Shown here: positions 26,119-35,482 of the stretch, in pieces
Position numbering within the stretch: the first letter of the stretch is position 1
Layout of the letters: each line of letters starts with the position of its first letter
Assembly (NCBI RefSeq): GCF_900116345.1
Contig: NZ_FPAH01000018.1
Location: 1 to 49,766 of the forward strand
DNA length: 49,766 bases
Origin: Succinivibrio dextrinosolvens
GTDB lineage: Bacteria; Pseudomonadota; Gammaproteobacteria; Enterobacterales; Succinivibrionaceae
Direction of reading: 5' to 3'
Notes under the pieces: model-generated
What the model saw: only the letters and a program-made list of their open reading frames with translations
The model's database searches: none
Told to the model about the DNA's origin: nothing
Program-made: the position numbers and the translations under genes

Positions 26119-26628
26119 TTATGACTCAGCGCTGACACCATAGCTGTCAATGTCAGGAGAGGATAATGCCTTGAATATGTCTGAAAGATTCAGGATGCCA
26201 TATAGGCAGATAATTACCCCCGCAATTGGGAGCACTGCATACATGAATCCCATACTGATACCCAGTGAAGCGGTTTCCTGGGAGAAGTTCTCAGTAGACA
26301 TGATGTAACCACCATAGATCAGAAGCGAAACTGCGGTAAGCATTACACAAAGTTCAGAAAAAATGTCCAGATAGGCCTTTTTTCTGCCTGTAAATTTGGC
26401 AGAGAAGAAAGTCATGCTCAGATGACCTCTCTTGCCGAAGACACTAGCTGCACCCAGAATAGATAGCCAGGTGAAACTGTAGGTTACTATTTCCTCAGAG
26501 ATTGTGCTTGGGGAATTAAAGAAGTAACGGGTTACAATCTGGTAAGTACCAACAATGGTCATCTCGATAAAAAGAACAACGCATATGCAGATCAGTACTT
26601 TGTCCAGAATTTGTCTTAGGCTTTGCAT
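26119..26628 (-). CDS. TRAP transporter small permease (DctQ), module A
   Basis: This is a 169-residue protein with four predicted membrane helices. The DctQ signature region (TRYFFNSPSTISEEIVTYSFTW) sits between the first two helices. It lies 20 bp after the DctP gene and 69 bp before the DctM start, so the P-Q-M order is conserved. It pairs with the large subunit. Confidence 0.92.
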   Translation of the reverse strand: MQSLRQILDKVLICICVVLFIEMTIVGTYQIVTRYFFNSPSTISEEIVTYSFTWLSILGAASVFGKRGHLSMTFFSAKFTGRKKAYLDIFSELCVMLTAVSLLIYGGYIMSTENFSQETASLGISMGFMYAVLPIAGVIICLYGILNLSDIFKALSSPDIDSYGVSAES

Positions 26629-26648
26629 TTATCGCTCCGTTTTATGAG

Positions 26649-27647
26649 TTATTTATTGTTTTCTGCGTTAAAAGCTGAAGCTTTCTCGTACATAGCCTTC
26701 ATTGCAGGGTTTTCTTCTAGAAGCTGCTGGTGTAGAGGTAAAACCTTCTCACGGAATTCGTTGGCATCAACATCAATGAAGGTTACGCCCATCTTCTTAG
26801 CCTGTTCCTTAGCCTCAGCAATTCTCTTGTGCCAGGCCTCGAACTCAACCTTCTGAGCTTCCTTGGCAGCATCCTCGAAGAGCTGACGATCCTCTGCACT
26901 TAACTTTGAAAGGAACTTCTCTGAGGCAACAATCAGATCAGGACACATCTGGTGACCATCATATGAGAAGTACTTACATACCTCACCGTGCTTCTGATCG
27001 GTTAGAGCCAGCTCATTGTTCTCTGCACCGTCAATAACACCCTGCTGCAGAGCTGAATAAACCTCACCGAAGCTCATTGGGGTAGCTGCAGCACCAAATG
27101 CTTCCATCATCTTAACGTTGGTAGGACCAGCCTGAACGCGGAACTTCTTGCCCTGCAGATCGGCAACTGTGTTGATTGGAGTCTTTGAGTAGAAATTACG
27201 AGTACCAGCAGTAAATGCACCTAATGGTCTGAAACCATCCTTCTGAGCATCTGAACCTAATTCAGCCAAAACTTCAGGGTTGGTAACGAACTTTTCAAAG
27301 GTATCTTCTGAGGTAAAGAGGAAAGGAACAGAGAATACTGCATATTTTTTGTTGAAAGATTCAATATTTGCTGTTGATACGGAAAGGAACTGAACTGAGT
27401 TCATTTTAACCAGCTCTAAGACCTTCTCATTAGCACCTAGTGAACTGTTAGGGAAAATTTTTACGTCGTACTTATCGCCAGCCTTGCTCTCAACATAGTT
27501 CTTGAAAGCGACAAATCCGATATGATCTGGATGTGACTCAATCTGGGTGTGGGAAATACGGACAGTGGTCTTGGCCTCTGCTGATGCAGCAAAGCCTAAA
27601 ATAGAAGCAACAGCTAAAGCGGTGCCAAGAATTTTCTTAATACTCAT
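26649..27647 (-). CDS. TRAP transporter substrate-binding protein (DctP), module A
   Basis: This is the periplasmic binding protein of the TRAP system, 332 residues with a signal peptide ending near AEAKT. The carboxylate-anchoring arginine is R170 in LQGKKFRVQAGPTNVKMMEA, followed by TPMSFGEVYSALQQGVIDGAEN, which is diagnostic for the DctP family. It belongs to the sugar-acid-binding group by context: kdgK and eda lie upstream and uxaC-uxuAB downstream. Glucuronate is the likely ligand, but this is inference. A good ribosome site (AAGGAG) precedes the ATG. Confidence 0.93.
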   Translation of the reverse strand: MSIKKILGTALAVASILGFAASAEAKTTVRISHTQIESHPDHIGFVAFKNYVESKAGDKYDVKIFPNSSLGANEKVLELVKMNSVQFLSVSTANIESFNKKYAVFSVPFLFTSEDTFEKFVTNPEVLAELGSDAQKDGFRPLGAFTAGTRNFYSKTPINTVADLQGKKFRVQAGPTNVKMMEAFGAAATPMSFGEVYSALQQGVIDGAENNELALTDQKHGEVCKYFSYDGHQMCPDLIVASEKFLSKLSAEDRQLFEDAAKEAQKVEFEAWHKRIAEAKEQAKKMGVTFIDVDANEFREKVLPLHQQLLEENPAMKAMYEKASAFNAENNK

Positions 27648-27744
27648 AATAATCTCCTTACGATTAGTTTGTTTTTAGTAAAAGTTATAAATATAAAAAG
27701 TTGCTTGAATAGGGATTTGAAAATATATTCTCTTCCCAGAAACC

Positions 27745-28386
27745 TTAGGCTCTTATAGCCTTAACCTTCTTGAGGATCTCTCTGCAGGCTGCACTGATAC
27801 CGGCATAATCTTCGGACTTAACCTGCTTAGGATCAGGAACGAAACTTCCGCCTACAGCGGCTACATTCTTAAGGGCCAGATACTCTGAGAGGTTATCTAA
27901 ATTAACTCCGCCGGTAGGCACAAACTTGATTGCAGCATATGGACCTGCCAGTGCCTTTAAGGTCTTGGTTCCTCCATAGGCTGCTGCTGGGAAGAACTTA
28001 ACCACCTCAAGACCGAAATCTAAAGCCTGCTCCAGATCAGATGGAGAAACAGTGCCAGGACAGATTGCAAGATTGTGCTTTAAGCACCAGTCAACAACCT
28101 TTGGATTAAAGCCTGGAGTAATTACAAACTTACCGCCGTTATCCAGGGTTGCCCAGGCCTGATCTACATTGTGTACAGTACCGGAACCAACCAGCATGTC
28201 AGGACAGGTATCTGCCATATTTCTGATGGCCTTTGCTGCGGCAGCAGTACGGAAGGTAACCTCGGCAACCGGAATTCCGCCATCACATAAAGCCTTAGCT
28301 AAAGGTGCAGCCTTAGCAGCATCCTCAAGTACCACCAGTGGCACAATACCTACTGTCTCAATCTCGCTTAACACTTTAAATTTCAT
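27745..28386 (-). CDS. eda: KDPG (2-keto-3-deoxy-6-phosphogluconate) aldolase, module A copy
   Basis: Eda splits KDPG into pyruvate and glyceraldehyde-3-phosphate. The product is 213 residues. The catalytic Glu is in AEVTFRT and the Schiff-base Lys in VVKFFPAAAYGG; the phosphate-binding FVPTGGVN is also present. It differs by only about 24 residues from the copy at 45708, by eye. It follows kdgK by 10 bp with a good ribosome site (AGGAGA), so kinase and aldolase are translated together. Confidence 0.95.
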   Translation of the reverse strand: MKFKVLSEIETVGIVPLVVLEDAAKAAPLAKALCDGGIPVAEVTFRTAAAAKAIRNMADTCPDMLVGSGTVHNVDQAWATLDNGGKFVITPGFNPKVVDWCLKHNLAICPGTVSPSDLEQALDFGLEVVKFFPAAAYGGTKTLKALAGPYAAIKFVPTGGVNLDNLSEYLALKNVAAVGGSFVPDPKQVKSEDYAGISAACREILKKVKAIRA

Positions 28387-28396
28387 CTATAATCTC

Positions 28397-29353
28397 CTAG
28401 AAATCTCTGCGTTTGTGGGAAGACATAAAGTCCTCAAGCTGTTCAGGTGTTGGCAGACCTTCATTATCTCCGCTGAAGGTACACTGGATGGCACCGATAG
28501 CACAGCCGCGCTCAACAGCATTTTCAAGGGAAAGTCCTTCCATAAGTCCTGACAGAACTCCGGCAGCAAAACCATCGCCGGCACCTACAGTATCCACAAC
28601 CTTATCGATGATAAAACCTGCAACCTTACCTCTCTTATCAGGGGTAGCGTAATAGGCACCTTTAGGTCCGCACTTTACAATTACGCTTTTAGCTCCAAGA
28701 TTCTGATAGAAAGATGCTATCTTCTCAGGCTCTGAAGAACCGCATAAAATCTCTCCTTCACCATCCCCAGGCATTACCAGATCAGCTTTTGAGGCCAGAT
28801 CATTCAAGGTTTTAACCATCTGCTCAGAACTTGACCATAGCTGAGGTCTTAGATTTGGATCAAAGGAAATATAAAGACCAGCCTTGCGTCCAAGTTCAAT
28901 CATTTTGTATACAGCCTTCAGGGTTGACTCTGAAAGAGCAGGAGCAATACCTGTAAGGTGTATGTGAGAGAACTCTGTAAAATCAATTTTTTCTACATCG
29001 CGCTCTGAGAGAGTAGATGCGGCAGAACCTGCACGAAAATAGAAAATCTGAGGGTCCCCTTTTGAAACCTTTCCCTTTAACATGAAACCGGTACGGTACT
29101 GGGATGAATAACTTACAAGTCCAGAACCAATGCCGTTATTTCTCAGAGTTGATTCAATAAGCTTTCCAAATGGATCATCTCCCAGCTTGGTCAGGTAGGA
29201 AACCTTATGTCCAAGTCTTGAAATTCCGGTTGCGACATTGAATTCAGCGCCAGCAACTGCCATTGAATAATCCTTTACAGTTTCCAGTGCGCCTTCCTGC
29301 TTTGCAATTAGGAGCCCCATTGGCTCTCCCACAAGCAGCAACCCTTTAGACAT
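28397..29353 (-). CDS. kdgK: 2-keto-3-deoxygluconate kinase, module A copy
   Basis: KdgK phosphorylates KDG to KDPG. It is a PfkB-family sugar kinase of 318 residues with the N-terminal GEPMGLLIA segment, GAEFNVATGISRLGH, and the catalytic DTVGAGDGFAAGVLSG motif (Asp as base, anion hole GAGD). Its paralog is at 44742. It is the first annotated gene of module A, with AGGAG just before the ATG. The sigma-54 promoter for this operon lies about 340 bp upstream, leaving a long leader. Confidence 0.95.
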   Translation of the reverse strand: MSKGLLLVGEPMGLLIAKQEGALETVKDYSMAVAGAEFNVATGISRLGHKVSYLTKLGDDPFGKLIESTLRNNGIGSGLVSYSSQYRTGFMLKGKVSKGDPQIFYFRAGSAASTLSERDVEKIDFTEFSHIHLTGIAPALSESTLKAVYKMIELGRKAGLYISFDPNLRPQLWSSSEQMVKTLNDLASKADLVMPGDGEGEILCGSSEPEKIASFYQNLGAKSVIVKCGPKGAYYATPDKRGKVAGFIIDKVVDTVGAGDGFAAGVLSGLMEGLSLENAVERGCAIGAIQCTFSGDNEGLPTPEQLEDFMSSHKRRDF

Positions 29354-29499
29354 TTTTTTCTCCTATTCCCTTTAATGAAACATAAAGACAGACGTCTTAT
29401 GTATTTCAGTTAATTGACTGATCCAGATTGGCTTTAAAAAGATTTTTTAGAATATAAAGCCGGATATTCTTTGTGATTGAGTATATGAAATCCAGAAAA

Positions 29500-29625
29500 T
29501 CAAATTCTGAAGAATGAATACATATACATCAGGAGTTTTTTAGCCTGTTTGAGCTTTATTCGGAAAAGGAATAGAGGGATTTTTGATTTGAAGTCTTCTG
29601 ATGTTGTGTGGATTGTTGTATTCAT
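29500..29625 (-). CDS. Possible 41-residue ORF in the kdgK leader
   Basis: An ATG-to-TGA frame of 41 codons lies inside the transcript predicted to start near 29686. The product is basic, starting MNTTIHTTSEDFKSK and ending in a hydrophobic MYMYSFFRI. The ribosome site (GAGTAGAG) is weak and the protein matches nothing I know. It may be a leader peptide or chance. The rest of the 512-bp gap 29354-29865 holds the sigma-54 promoter and putative activator sites. Confidence 0.25.
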   Translation of the reverse strand: MNTTIHTTSEDFKSKIPLFLFRIKLKQAKKLLMYMYSFFRI

Positions 29626-29695
29626 TGTTGCTCTACTCACTTACATGTGTTTAAGTTCAAAAATTTTTTATAAATAATTGTTATCTCTATATAAA

Positions 29696-29711
29696 AGCAA
29701 CGATTATGCCA
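29696..29711 (-). promoter_or_regulatory. Sigma-54 promoter of module A
   Basis: The minus strand reads TGGCATAATCGTTGCT, matching the -24/-12 consensus TGGCAC-N5-TTGCW with one change. It is identical to the module B promoter (37486-37501) except at that base. It lies between the sigma-54 activator gene and kdgK, in the right direction. Confidence 0.8.
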
Positions 29712-29761
29712 AAAAGTTATCTAATTGATATTTAGTTATATTTTTATTTAGCGTTAAAAAC

Positions 29762-29811
29762 TGAAACATTTTGAATAATATAATGTGTTACATTACGTTT
29801 CAGATTGAAAC
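29762..29811. promoter_or_regulatory. Putative activator-binding region upstream of module A promoter
   Basis: Within 50 bp are TGAAACA, the small palindrome TAATGT-GTT-ACATTA, GTTTCA and ATTGAAAC. They lie about 50-115 bp upstream of the -24 element, a normal place for sigma-54 enhancers. A TGAAACA also occurs upstream of module B (37438-37444). Assignment is inferred from position and repetition. Confidence 0.4.
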
Positions 29812-29865
29812 TTATTGATATGATATATATCACAATTATACAAAAGTAACATACATCCATGATTG

Positions 29866-31746
29866 TTAATCACTTAAGCCTAATGCTTTAAGTTTTCTCC
29901 ACAGAGATGTCCTTGATATTCCGGCAAGTTTTGCAACTTCAGCATTAGAATGGCGTTCGAGCATATAACGATAATATTCTTTCTCGATCTCAGATAGAGG
30001 CATGTTATCTTTAAAATTCAGAGAATGCTGTTCATTTCCAGAATCGGAAGAAATAACTTCTTTATCATGATTTAAAATACTTAAGACATTAGAACTTTTT
30101 ATTTCTTCTCCATAAAAAGATAAAGCCTCAGCAAAATTTCGAAGCTCACGCACATTTCCGGGCCATGAATAACCTAAAAGAATTGATTTTATGCTGTTGT
30201 CAAATTCAATATCCTCTTCATTTTTATGAAGAAATTCTGCCATAAAGGCTCTGAATAGAACCAGAACATCTTTACCGCGCTCCCTTAAAGGCGGAATTGT
30301 CAGCTGCAGAACATTAAGTCTGTAATAAAGATCATATCTGAACAGACCTTTTTCACACAAAGGCAGGATCTTTTTGTTAGAGGCACAGATAATGCGAATA
30401 TCCAGAGGAATAATTCTGTCATCACCGATACGCATAACCTCTCGCTCCTGAATAACACGCAGGAACTGACTTTGAACCTCAAGAGGAATTTCTGTTATCT
30501 CATCGAGGAATATGGTTCCTCCCTGAGCCATCTCAAACAGACCTTTCTTGCCTGAACTGCGGGCACCAGTAAAAGCACCTTCGGCATAACCAAACAGTTC
30601 GGAGGCAACCAGTCCCTGTGGAAGCGATGCACAGTTAACAGAAACAAAAGGCTTTTTAGAGCGGGGAGAATTATTATGAATACTCTGGGCAAAACCTTCT
30701 TTACCTGCACCGGTCTCACCAAAGAGCATAACCGTGGAATCTGAATTGGAAAATCGCTTAGCCAGAGCGACTGCATCTTCCATTACCAGGGACTCAAATC
30801 TTATATCCTTAAAGGAACGACGTGCAAAAAGACCTTTTTCGTAGGTGGAAATCTTAATATTCTTTGCCGACTCTTCAATTGCAGTACTGTCCTGCATAAT
30901 TACAACATTACTGCTCGGACGGTTTCCTGAAATGAATTTATTTCCAGACAGAGGAATATTACGGAACAGAACTTTGTTCTGATTGAGGTTAACTACTCTT
31001 GGAACACTGTTTGCCCTAACCATATGTTCTTCAAGTTTGTGAAACCACTGCTCCCTAGGCTCAGGTCGCATCAGCTTAAAGGCACATTCATTGTAGATTG
31101 CGGGCTTATTATCAGAATCAAAGAAAATAACACCTTCATCAATGTTATCCAGCACCGATTCCATACACTCGAAATTCTTCTGACTGATATTCAGGTATTC
31201 GAGCATTTCCAGTGCCTGCAGGATTACTTTTTTTACAGAAAAGAAATCTGACTCTAAAGGTTCAACTGTCAGATTATGAGATTTAGCAGTTTCAATTGCC
31301 AGAACACATCCAAGTACTCCGTCAGATCCGCTTGCAGCTCGACGCTCAACGGTTGAAATTATATCTTCCGTATTCTTGCAGGGATTAAGTGTTACCTTTA
31401 CATCGCCAATATTGAACTCAGCCTGAGTTAAGCCAATAAAATTATGCTGACTTATCACACTGATATTCTTGCAGTTCTTATCAACAAGAGTACTTATACC
31501 TTTCTGGATTTCATAATAGGAAGCGGTTATATCAACTACAGATATGCCTTTGACCCCGCGAAGCAGATCAGCTGTACCGCTTCTGCTTATGGCAATCTTA
31601 CATGAAGGATACTTGTGCAGAAGTTCAACCGCCTCATAGTCAATCGCCTGCTCTACAGGAATAGAGAGCTTCATCTGGGAAATGGCATTTGAGGCAAGAG
31701 CGGCAATTCGCGAATTTGGAGCGAAAAAAACTATAGAATCCTTCAT
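29866..31746 (-). CDS. Sigma-54-dependent activator with PrpR-type sensor domain, module A
   Basis: This is a 626-residue enhancer-binding protein. The order is PrpR_N-like sensor (about 1-170), PAS-like segment (about 195-300), AAA+ domain (about 310-545) and Fis-type HTH (about 585-626). The AAA+ part has Walker A GETGAGKE (near 340) and GAFTGA, the sigma-54 contact loop. The HTH reads EVAKLAGISRTSLWRKL. Its likely target is the sigma-54 promoter just downstream, which drives kdgK onward. The effector is probably a sugar-acid intermediate, which is inference. AGGGG precedes the start. The 268 bp upstream, to 32014, shows nothing specific. Confidence 0.92.
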   Translation of the reverse strand: MKDSIVFFAPNSRIAALASNAISQMKLSIPVEQAIDYEAVELLHKYPSCKIAISRSGTADLLRGVKGISVVDITASYYEIQKGISTLVDKNCKNISVISQHNFIGLTQAEFNIGDVKVTLNPCKNTEDIISTVERRAASGSDGVLGCVLAIETAKSHNLTVEPLESDFFSVKKVILQALEMLEYLNISQKNFECMESVLDNIDEGVIFFDSDNKPAIYNECAFKLMRPEPREQWFHKLEEHMVRANSVPRVVNLNQNKVLFRNIPLSGNKFISGNRPSSNVVIMQDSTAIEESAKNIKISTYEKGLFARRSFKDIRFESLVMEDAVALAKRFSNSDSTVMLFGETGAGKEGFAQSIHNNSPRSKKPFVSVNCASLPQGLVASELFGYAEGAFTGARSSGKKGLFEMAQGGTIFLDEITEIPLEVQSQFLRVIQEREVMRIGDDRIIPLDIRIICASNKKILPLCEKGLFRYDLYYRLNVLQLTIPPLRERGKDVLVLFRAFMAEFLHKNEEDIEFDNSIKSILLGYSWPGNVRELRNFAEALSFYGEEIKSSNVLSILNHDKEVISSDSGNEQHSLNFKDNMPLSEIEKEYYRYMLERHSNAEVAKLAGISRTSLWRKLKALGLSD

Positions 31747-32014
31747 GGCTGAAGTCCCCTTATGTATTTTAAATTTTATTATTTTTTCTGGCGGGAATAT
31801 TTTATCAGAAGAGAATCGGGGAATTAAGTATGAGGTACAGATCGGAATTAAACGTATGTCGAAAGTTATCTGAAGATTATCTATAAAAATTTAAGACGAG
31901 TCATAGAATTTTTGTTTTCCCCCAGAATTATATAAAAAGTTAAACTATATTTAGCTATGAACAATAGTAAATTTTAATAATCAAATAGTTACCGAGTAAT
32001 CAGGAGACAACATA

Positions 32015-32317
32015 ATGTTTAAAATTACTAAAATGCCGACAATCGTTTGCCCTAATTGCAAATCTAAAATAACCTTTACTGAAGATAATCTAGAAGAAAA
32101 TGGTGTTGAAGGAGAGGAAAGAGAGCAAGGGGATGCTGTTACAGTCACCTATAAATTAGTTAATTGTTGTCCAAAATGTGGACGAGAGCATTATTATCAA
32201 TTCTCAGCCACTGAATATCCAGAAGGGCTCTTGGACGGAGTTTCTAATATAACAAGTTCCGCAGATGAAATTGATATTGACGTGAGAGTAAAACTTAAAT
32301 CTCAAGAAGAGTTGTAA
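32015..32317 (+). CDS. Small zinc-ribbon protein, unknown function
   Basis: This is a 100-residue protein with a four-cysteine zinc ribbon: C12 and C15 in VCPNCKS, and C52 and C55 in CCPKCGRE. The rest is acidic and beta-rich, with no membrane segment or signal. CAGGAGAC sits before the ATG, so translation is likely. It is flanked by the sigma-54 activator and the third EspA-like gene, both on the other strand. I do not recognise a specific family. The 391-bp gap that follows (32318-32708) is AT-rich and holds nothing I can support. Confidence 0.65.
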   Translation: MFKITKMPTIVCPNCKSKITFTEDNLEENGVEGEEREQGDAVTVTYKLVNCCPKCGREHYYQFSATEYPEGLLDGVSNITSSADEIDIDVRVKLKSQEEL

Positions 32318-32708
32318 GAATGAAAGAATAAAAAATTTACCAGAAAGGAGAGGCGATTATTTTTCTAACGAGAACGTGGAAGTTTTTTGTTATTCTTTAG
32401 TAATTTGTAGGGAATTACATTTCTGATCCGTTTATTATCAATAGAAGATCCGAGTTTAATTTAATGCAAAACAGATATTTTTTGTAAATACTAATTAACA
32501 ACAAAGGTAATATAATCAGAAAGATATACTTTTTTGTTAAATACAAATTAAGAGCTTTTTGTAAAAAAACTAAATAGGCTCTCCGATTGAAAATTGAACG
32601 TATCTCGATTTAATTCTCAACATAATTCACTGTAAGAGCTATTTGATATATTCTTTATGCCTGCCAAACTTACTTGACAGACATACTTTTGTCATAGAGA
32701 TATAATCT

Positions 32709-33266
32709 TTAGCTCTTTGCAAGTCCCTGAAGAACCTGATTTGCTGTCTTGATCATATCACTTGCACCGCTTACAAAACTGTTATACTGGCCCATGAAAT
32801 CCTGCAACTTAACCATCTGAGTCTGGTTGTCGGAATTGCAGTTTTCTGCCATGTGCTGAATTGTAGAAGTGATAGCACGACACTGTTCAGCGGTCTTACC
32901 TTGCCATTTCGACCATGGTTTACCATTTTTCTTGTACCTTGTTATACCCCAGTTTGAAACATCAACACCAAGCTTCTTTGCTTCATTGTAATATTTATTT
33001 AATATTTTACCTCTCGCATTCTTATCTTTAGTTTCATCTTTGGTTATTGCACCTAGTTCTTGATTCATACGATCTATAAGCTTATTAAGCTTTTTGGCCT
33101 TGTCGTTCTGAGCCTTCATCTCTCCAATTTTCATCTCAGCTTCATGCTTCTTGGTTTCACCAACCTCAAGCATAACTATAGCAGCCATCATCTGAACTGA
33201 CATGCCTTCTAACTCGGTGCCCTTGATATAGTTAATACCGTTAGTTGTAATTCCTGATACTGACAT
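32709..33266 (-). CDS. EspA/SseB-like type III secretion filament (translocator) protein, copy 3
   Basis: This is the third paralog, 185 residues, about 20 kb from the tandem pair. The N-terminal helix (VQMMAAIVMLEVGETKK), coiled coil and C-terminal QMVKLQDFMGQYNSFVSGA are shared with copies 1 and 2, though the N-terminus is more diverged (MSVSGITTNGINYIKG). The segment after SNWG differs completely (ITRYKKNGKPWSKW) before rejoining at EQCRAIT. The ribosome site (AGAGGTAACGATT) matches the other copies. The EspA/SseB assignment is inferred from architecture. Confidence 0.55.
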   Translation of the reverse strand: MSVSGITTNGINYIKGTELEGMSVQMMAAIVMLEVGETKKHEAEMKIGEMKAQNDKAKKLNKLIDRMNQELGAITKDETKDKNARGKILNKYYNEAKKLGVDVSNWGITRYKKNGKPWSKWQGKTAEQCRAITSTIQHMAENCNSDNQTQMVKLQDFMGQYNSFVSGASDMIKTANQVLQGLAKS

Positions 33267-33334
33267 AATCGTTACCTCTTAAATGAAAATCTTTTATATG
33301 AAGCAGAGCTTTTGTAAAATTCAGATTCCTTTTC

Positions 33335-33388
33335 TTAACCTTTGACTTAAGTATAATACAAAAATTCATAAATGTTGCGCCTACTTTT
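33335..33388 (-). promoter_or_regulatory. Shared promoter-like element upstream of EspA-like copy 3
   Basis: The minus strand reads AAAAGTAGGCGCAAC and then TATACTTAAGTCAAAGGTTAA, as for copies 1 and 2, starting 69 bp before the ATG. The remaining gap to 33710 is AT-rich; a TATAAT near 33675 may serve the next gene. The inverted repeat seen upstream of copies 1 and 2 is not found here. Confidence 0.5.
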
Positions 33389-33710
33389 AGCGACACATTT
33401 CTTTTAATAAAAGCTGGGATAAATATCACGTTTTTCAAGCTTATTTTTACCCTACACATATACCACACAATCCTTTAAAAAACAGAGTATTAAAAAGAAC
33501 AAATGGGAGTATCTTCACATAAAAAAAATTCAGAAAAAAGATTGCATGAAGTCTTTCAAGCATGTTGAATGTTTAGTAAATTTAGAAATCTTTCAACTAC
33601 GCGTAAAATTTAGTTTTTCAAGGCCTGTCTTTGCAAAATGAAAATAATCAGGTTTATTGATCCTGTAAAGTTCCTATATAATTTGAATTGGAAATGTATA
33701 AGGAACAGCA

Positions 33711-35471
33711 ATGGCAAAGAAAAAGATCATAGTGGGCATGAGCACTTTATCTGAGATTAGAGAAAGTAACTCCATTTATGTTGATAAAACCAGATTTATT
33801 GATTATTTAGAGAACAGCGCAGGAACAAAGGTCCCTGTGTTCCTGCGACCTCGACGCTTTGGCAAAAGCCTTACTGCAAGTATGCTTCACAGCTACTATG
33901 ATATTTCTGAAAAAAATCAGTTTGAAAAGAATTTCAAAGGCACCTGGATTTATGATCACAGAACTCCTCTTGCCAGTTCCTACTATGTCATTCATTTTGA
34001 TTTTTCAAATGTTTCCTCCGACCCTGCACAGGTTAACAGAAGTTTCATATTCTCAGTTGCTGCCAGCATTTCCAACTTTACTGATAAGTATCCAGAGCAG
34101 AGCCTAGCAAGAGAAGAACTTGAACCTTCTCTGTATAAAAATGCTACTGAGCTTCTGACTAAATTTCTGACAAAATTTTCAGGTAATGTCGGTGCTGGTG
34201 AATATCTTTATGTCATCATTGATGAATATGATCACTTTGCCAATGAAATTCTGACCAGAGACAAAGAAGCTTTTAAGGATATAACTTCAACGGCTGAAGG
34301 TCATGAAGGACTTATAAAACAGTTTTATGCCCAGCTTAAAGCCTATTATCGTGGCAATCGCACAGGAGGAATCGACAGATTCTTTATCACCGGTGTTTCA
34401 TCAGTTTCTCTAGATTCAGTAACCTCTGGCTTTAATATCGCAACTAACATCAGCTTAAAACCTGATTTTCATGAAATGATTGGTTTTACTCATGATGAGC
34501 TTTCAGAGGTTATTAATGATACTTTGGATTTTACAAAGTTTCCTGATATAACCAAAGAGCAGATAATGCAGATTATGGAAGAAAACTTTGACGGTTATGC
34601 TTTTGAGAAGAAAGCAAAGGATAAAATGTTTAATTCCAATCTCTGTCTTGCCTATCTTGAGAGTGTGATTTCAGAAAGGGAACTTCCTTATCCGAATAAA
34701 ATATCCCTAAATGATGATGCAGGCAAGCTGAGAGGAATGCTGAATCTCTGTGAGGATAATGTTAGAGAGGAAATAGTTCAGGCAATGTTTAATAAAAAAC
34801 CAATTGCCTCCGAACTCCCTGACAAGATGAATCTGAACAGTACCAATTATTTTGATAAAGCTCAGATGATATCTCTGCTTTATCATTTAGGCTATCTGAC
34901 AATTGATACAGAAACTTCCCAGAAAAAGGGGATAACCAGCTTTGTTATTCCAAATAGAGTCTATGAGAATCTGTTTTTAGACTACTGCCGCATGTCTATA
35001 GACTACAGTGCAGATGCCTACAAAGATTTATCGCCTATGTTTGAAGAGTCTGCTGATATAACTCCTCTTTTAAAGATAATAACAGAACAGATAGAGACCA
35101 AGCTTAATCCTCAGTATTTGGGAAAATTCACAGAGATGTCACTGCAGCTGATATGTGACAGTATCATTAACAACAGCATTTATAGAAAACTTACTTCCTA
35201 CACTGAGTTTTATACAGGAAAAGGCTTTGCCGATATATTCGTTAAGAATACCTATCCTAACGGACACTATTTCCTGCTTGAACTTAAATATCTGCATAAA
35301 AAGGATGACAGCGAAGCAGCAGTAGACGCAAAACTTGCTGAGGCTAGAGAGAAAATCGAAAGATACCGTGAAGGTGCTGTGCTCAAGGAAAAAGTCGGTA
35401 ATCATCCTCTTGACTGCTATGCCATCGTCTTTGTCGGCTCCGAGTGCAGATTGTGTCAGAAGATAGATTAA
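33711..35471 (+). CDS. AAA-ATPase-like protein with C-terminal PD-(D/E)XK nuclease domain
   Basis: This is a 586-residue protein. The N-terminal domain is AAA-ATPase-like, with the degenerate P-loop FLRPRRFGKSL (near residue 44) and Walker B-like VIIDEYDHF (near 168). The C-terminal domain has a PD-(D/E)XK core, GKGFADIFV followed by YFLLELKYL, giving Asp and the ExK pair at about 505-528. Such proteins are common, multi-copy and poorly understood in gut bacteria; mobile-element or defence links have been suggested for related folds but cannot be claimed here. AAGGAAC precedes the ATG. Its stop is 11 bp before the module B activator, so the two may be co-transcribed. Confidence 0.88.
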   Translation: MAKKKIIVGMSTLSEIRESNSIYVDKTRFIDYLENSAGTKVPVFLRPRRFGKSLTASMLHSYYDISEKNQFEKNFKGTWIYDHRTPLASSYYVIHFDFSNVSSDPAQVNRSFIFSVAASISNFTDKYPEQSLAREELEPSLYKNATELLTKFLTKFSGNVGAGEYLYVIIDEYDHFANEILTRDKEAFKDITSTAEGHEGLIKQFYAQLKAYYRGNRTGGIDRFFITGVSSVSLDSVTSGFNIATNISLKPDFHEMIGFTHDELSEVINDTLDFTKFPDITKEQIMQIMEENFDGYAFEKKAKDKMFNSNLCLAYLESVISERELPYPNKISLNDDAGKLRGMLNLCEDNVREEIVQAMFNKKPIASELPDKMNLNSTNYFDKAQMISLLYHLGYLTIDTETSQKKGITSFVIPNRVYENLFLDYCRMSIDYSADAYKDLSPMFEESADITPLLKIITEQIETKLNPQYLGKFTEMSLQLICDSIINNSIYRKLTSYTEFYTGKGFADIFVKNTYPNGHYFLLELKYLHKKDDSEAAVDAKLAEAREKIERYREGAVLKEKVGNHPLDCYAIVFVGSECRLCQKID

Positions 35472-35482
35472 AGTAACCACTA

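Noticed and set aside
32318-32708. Small genes in the AT-rich gap before EspA-like copy 3
   Set aside because: No frame with both a start and a credible ribosome site was found on either strand.
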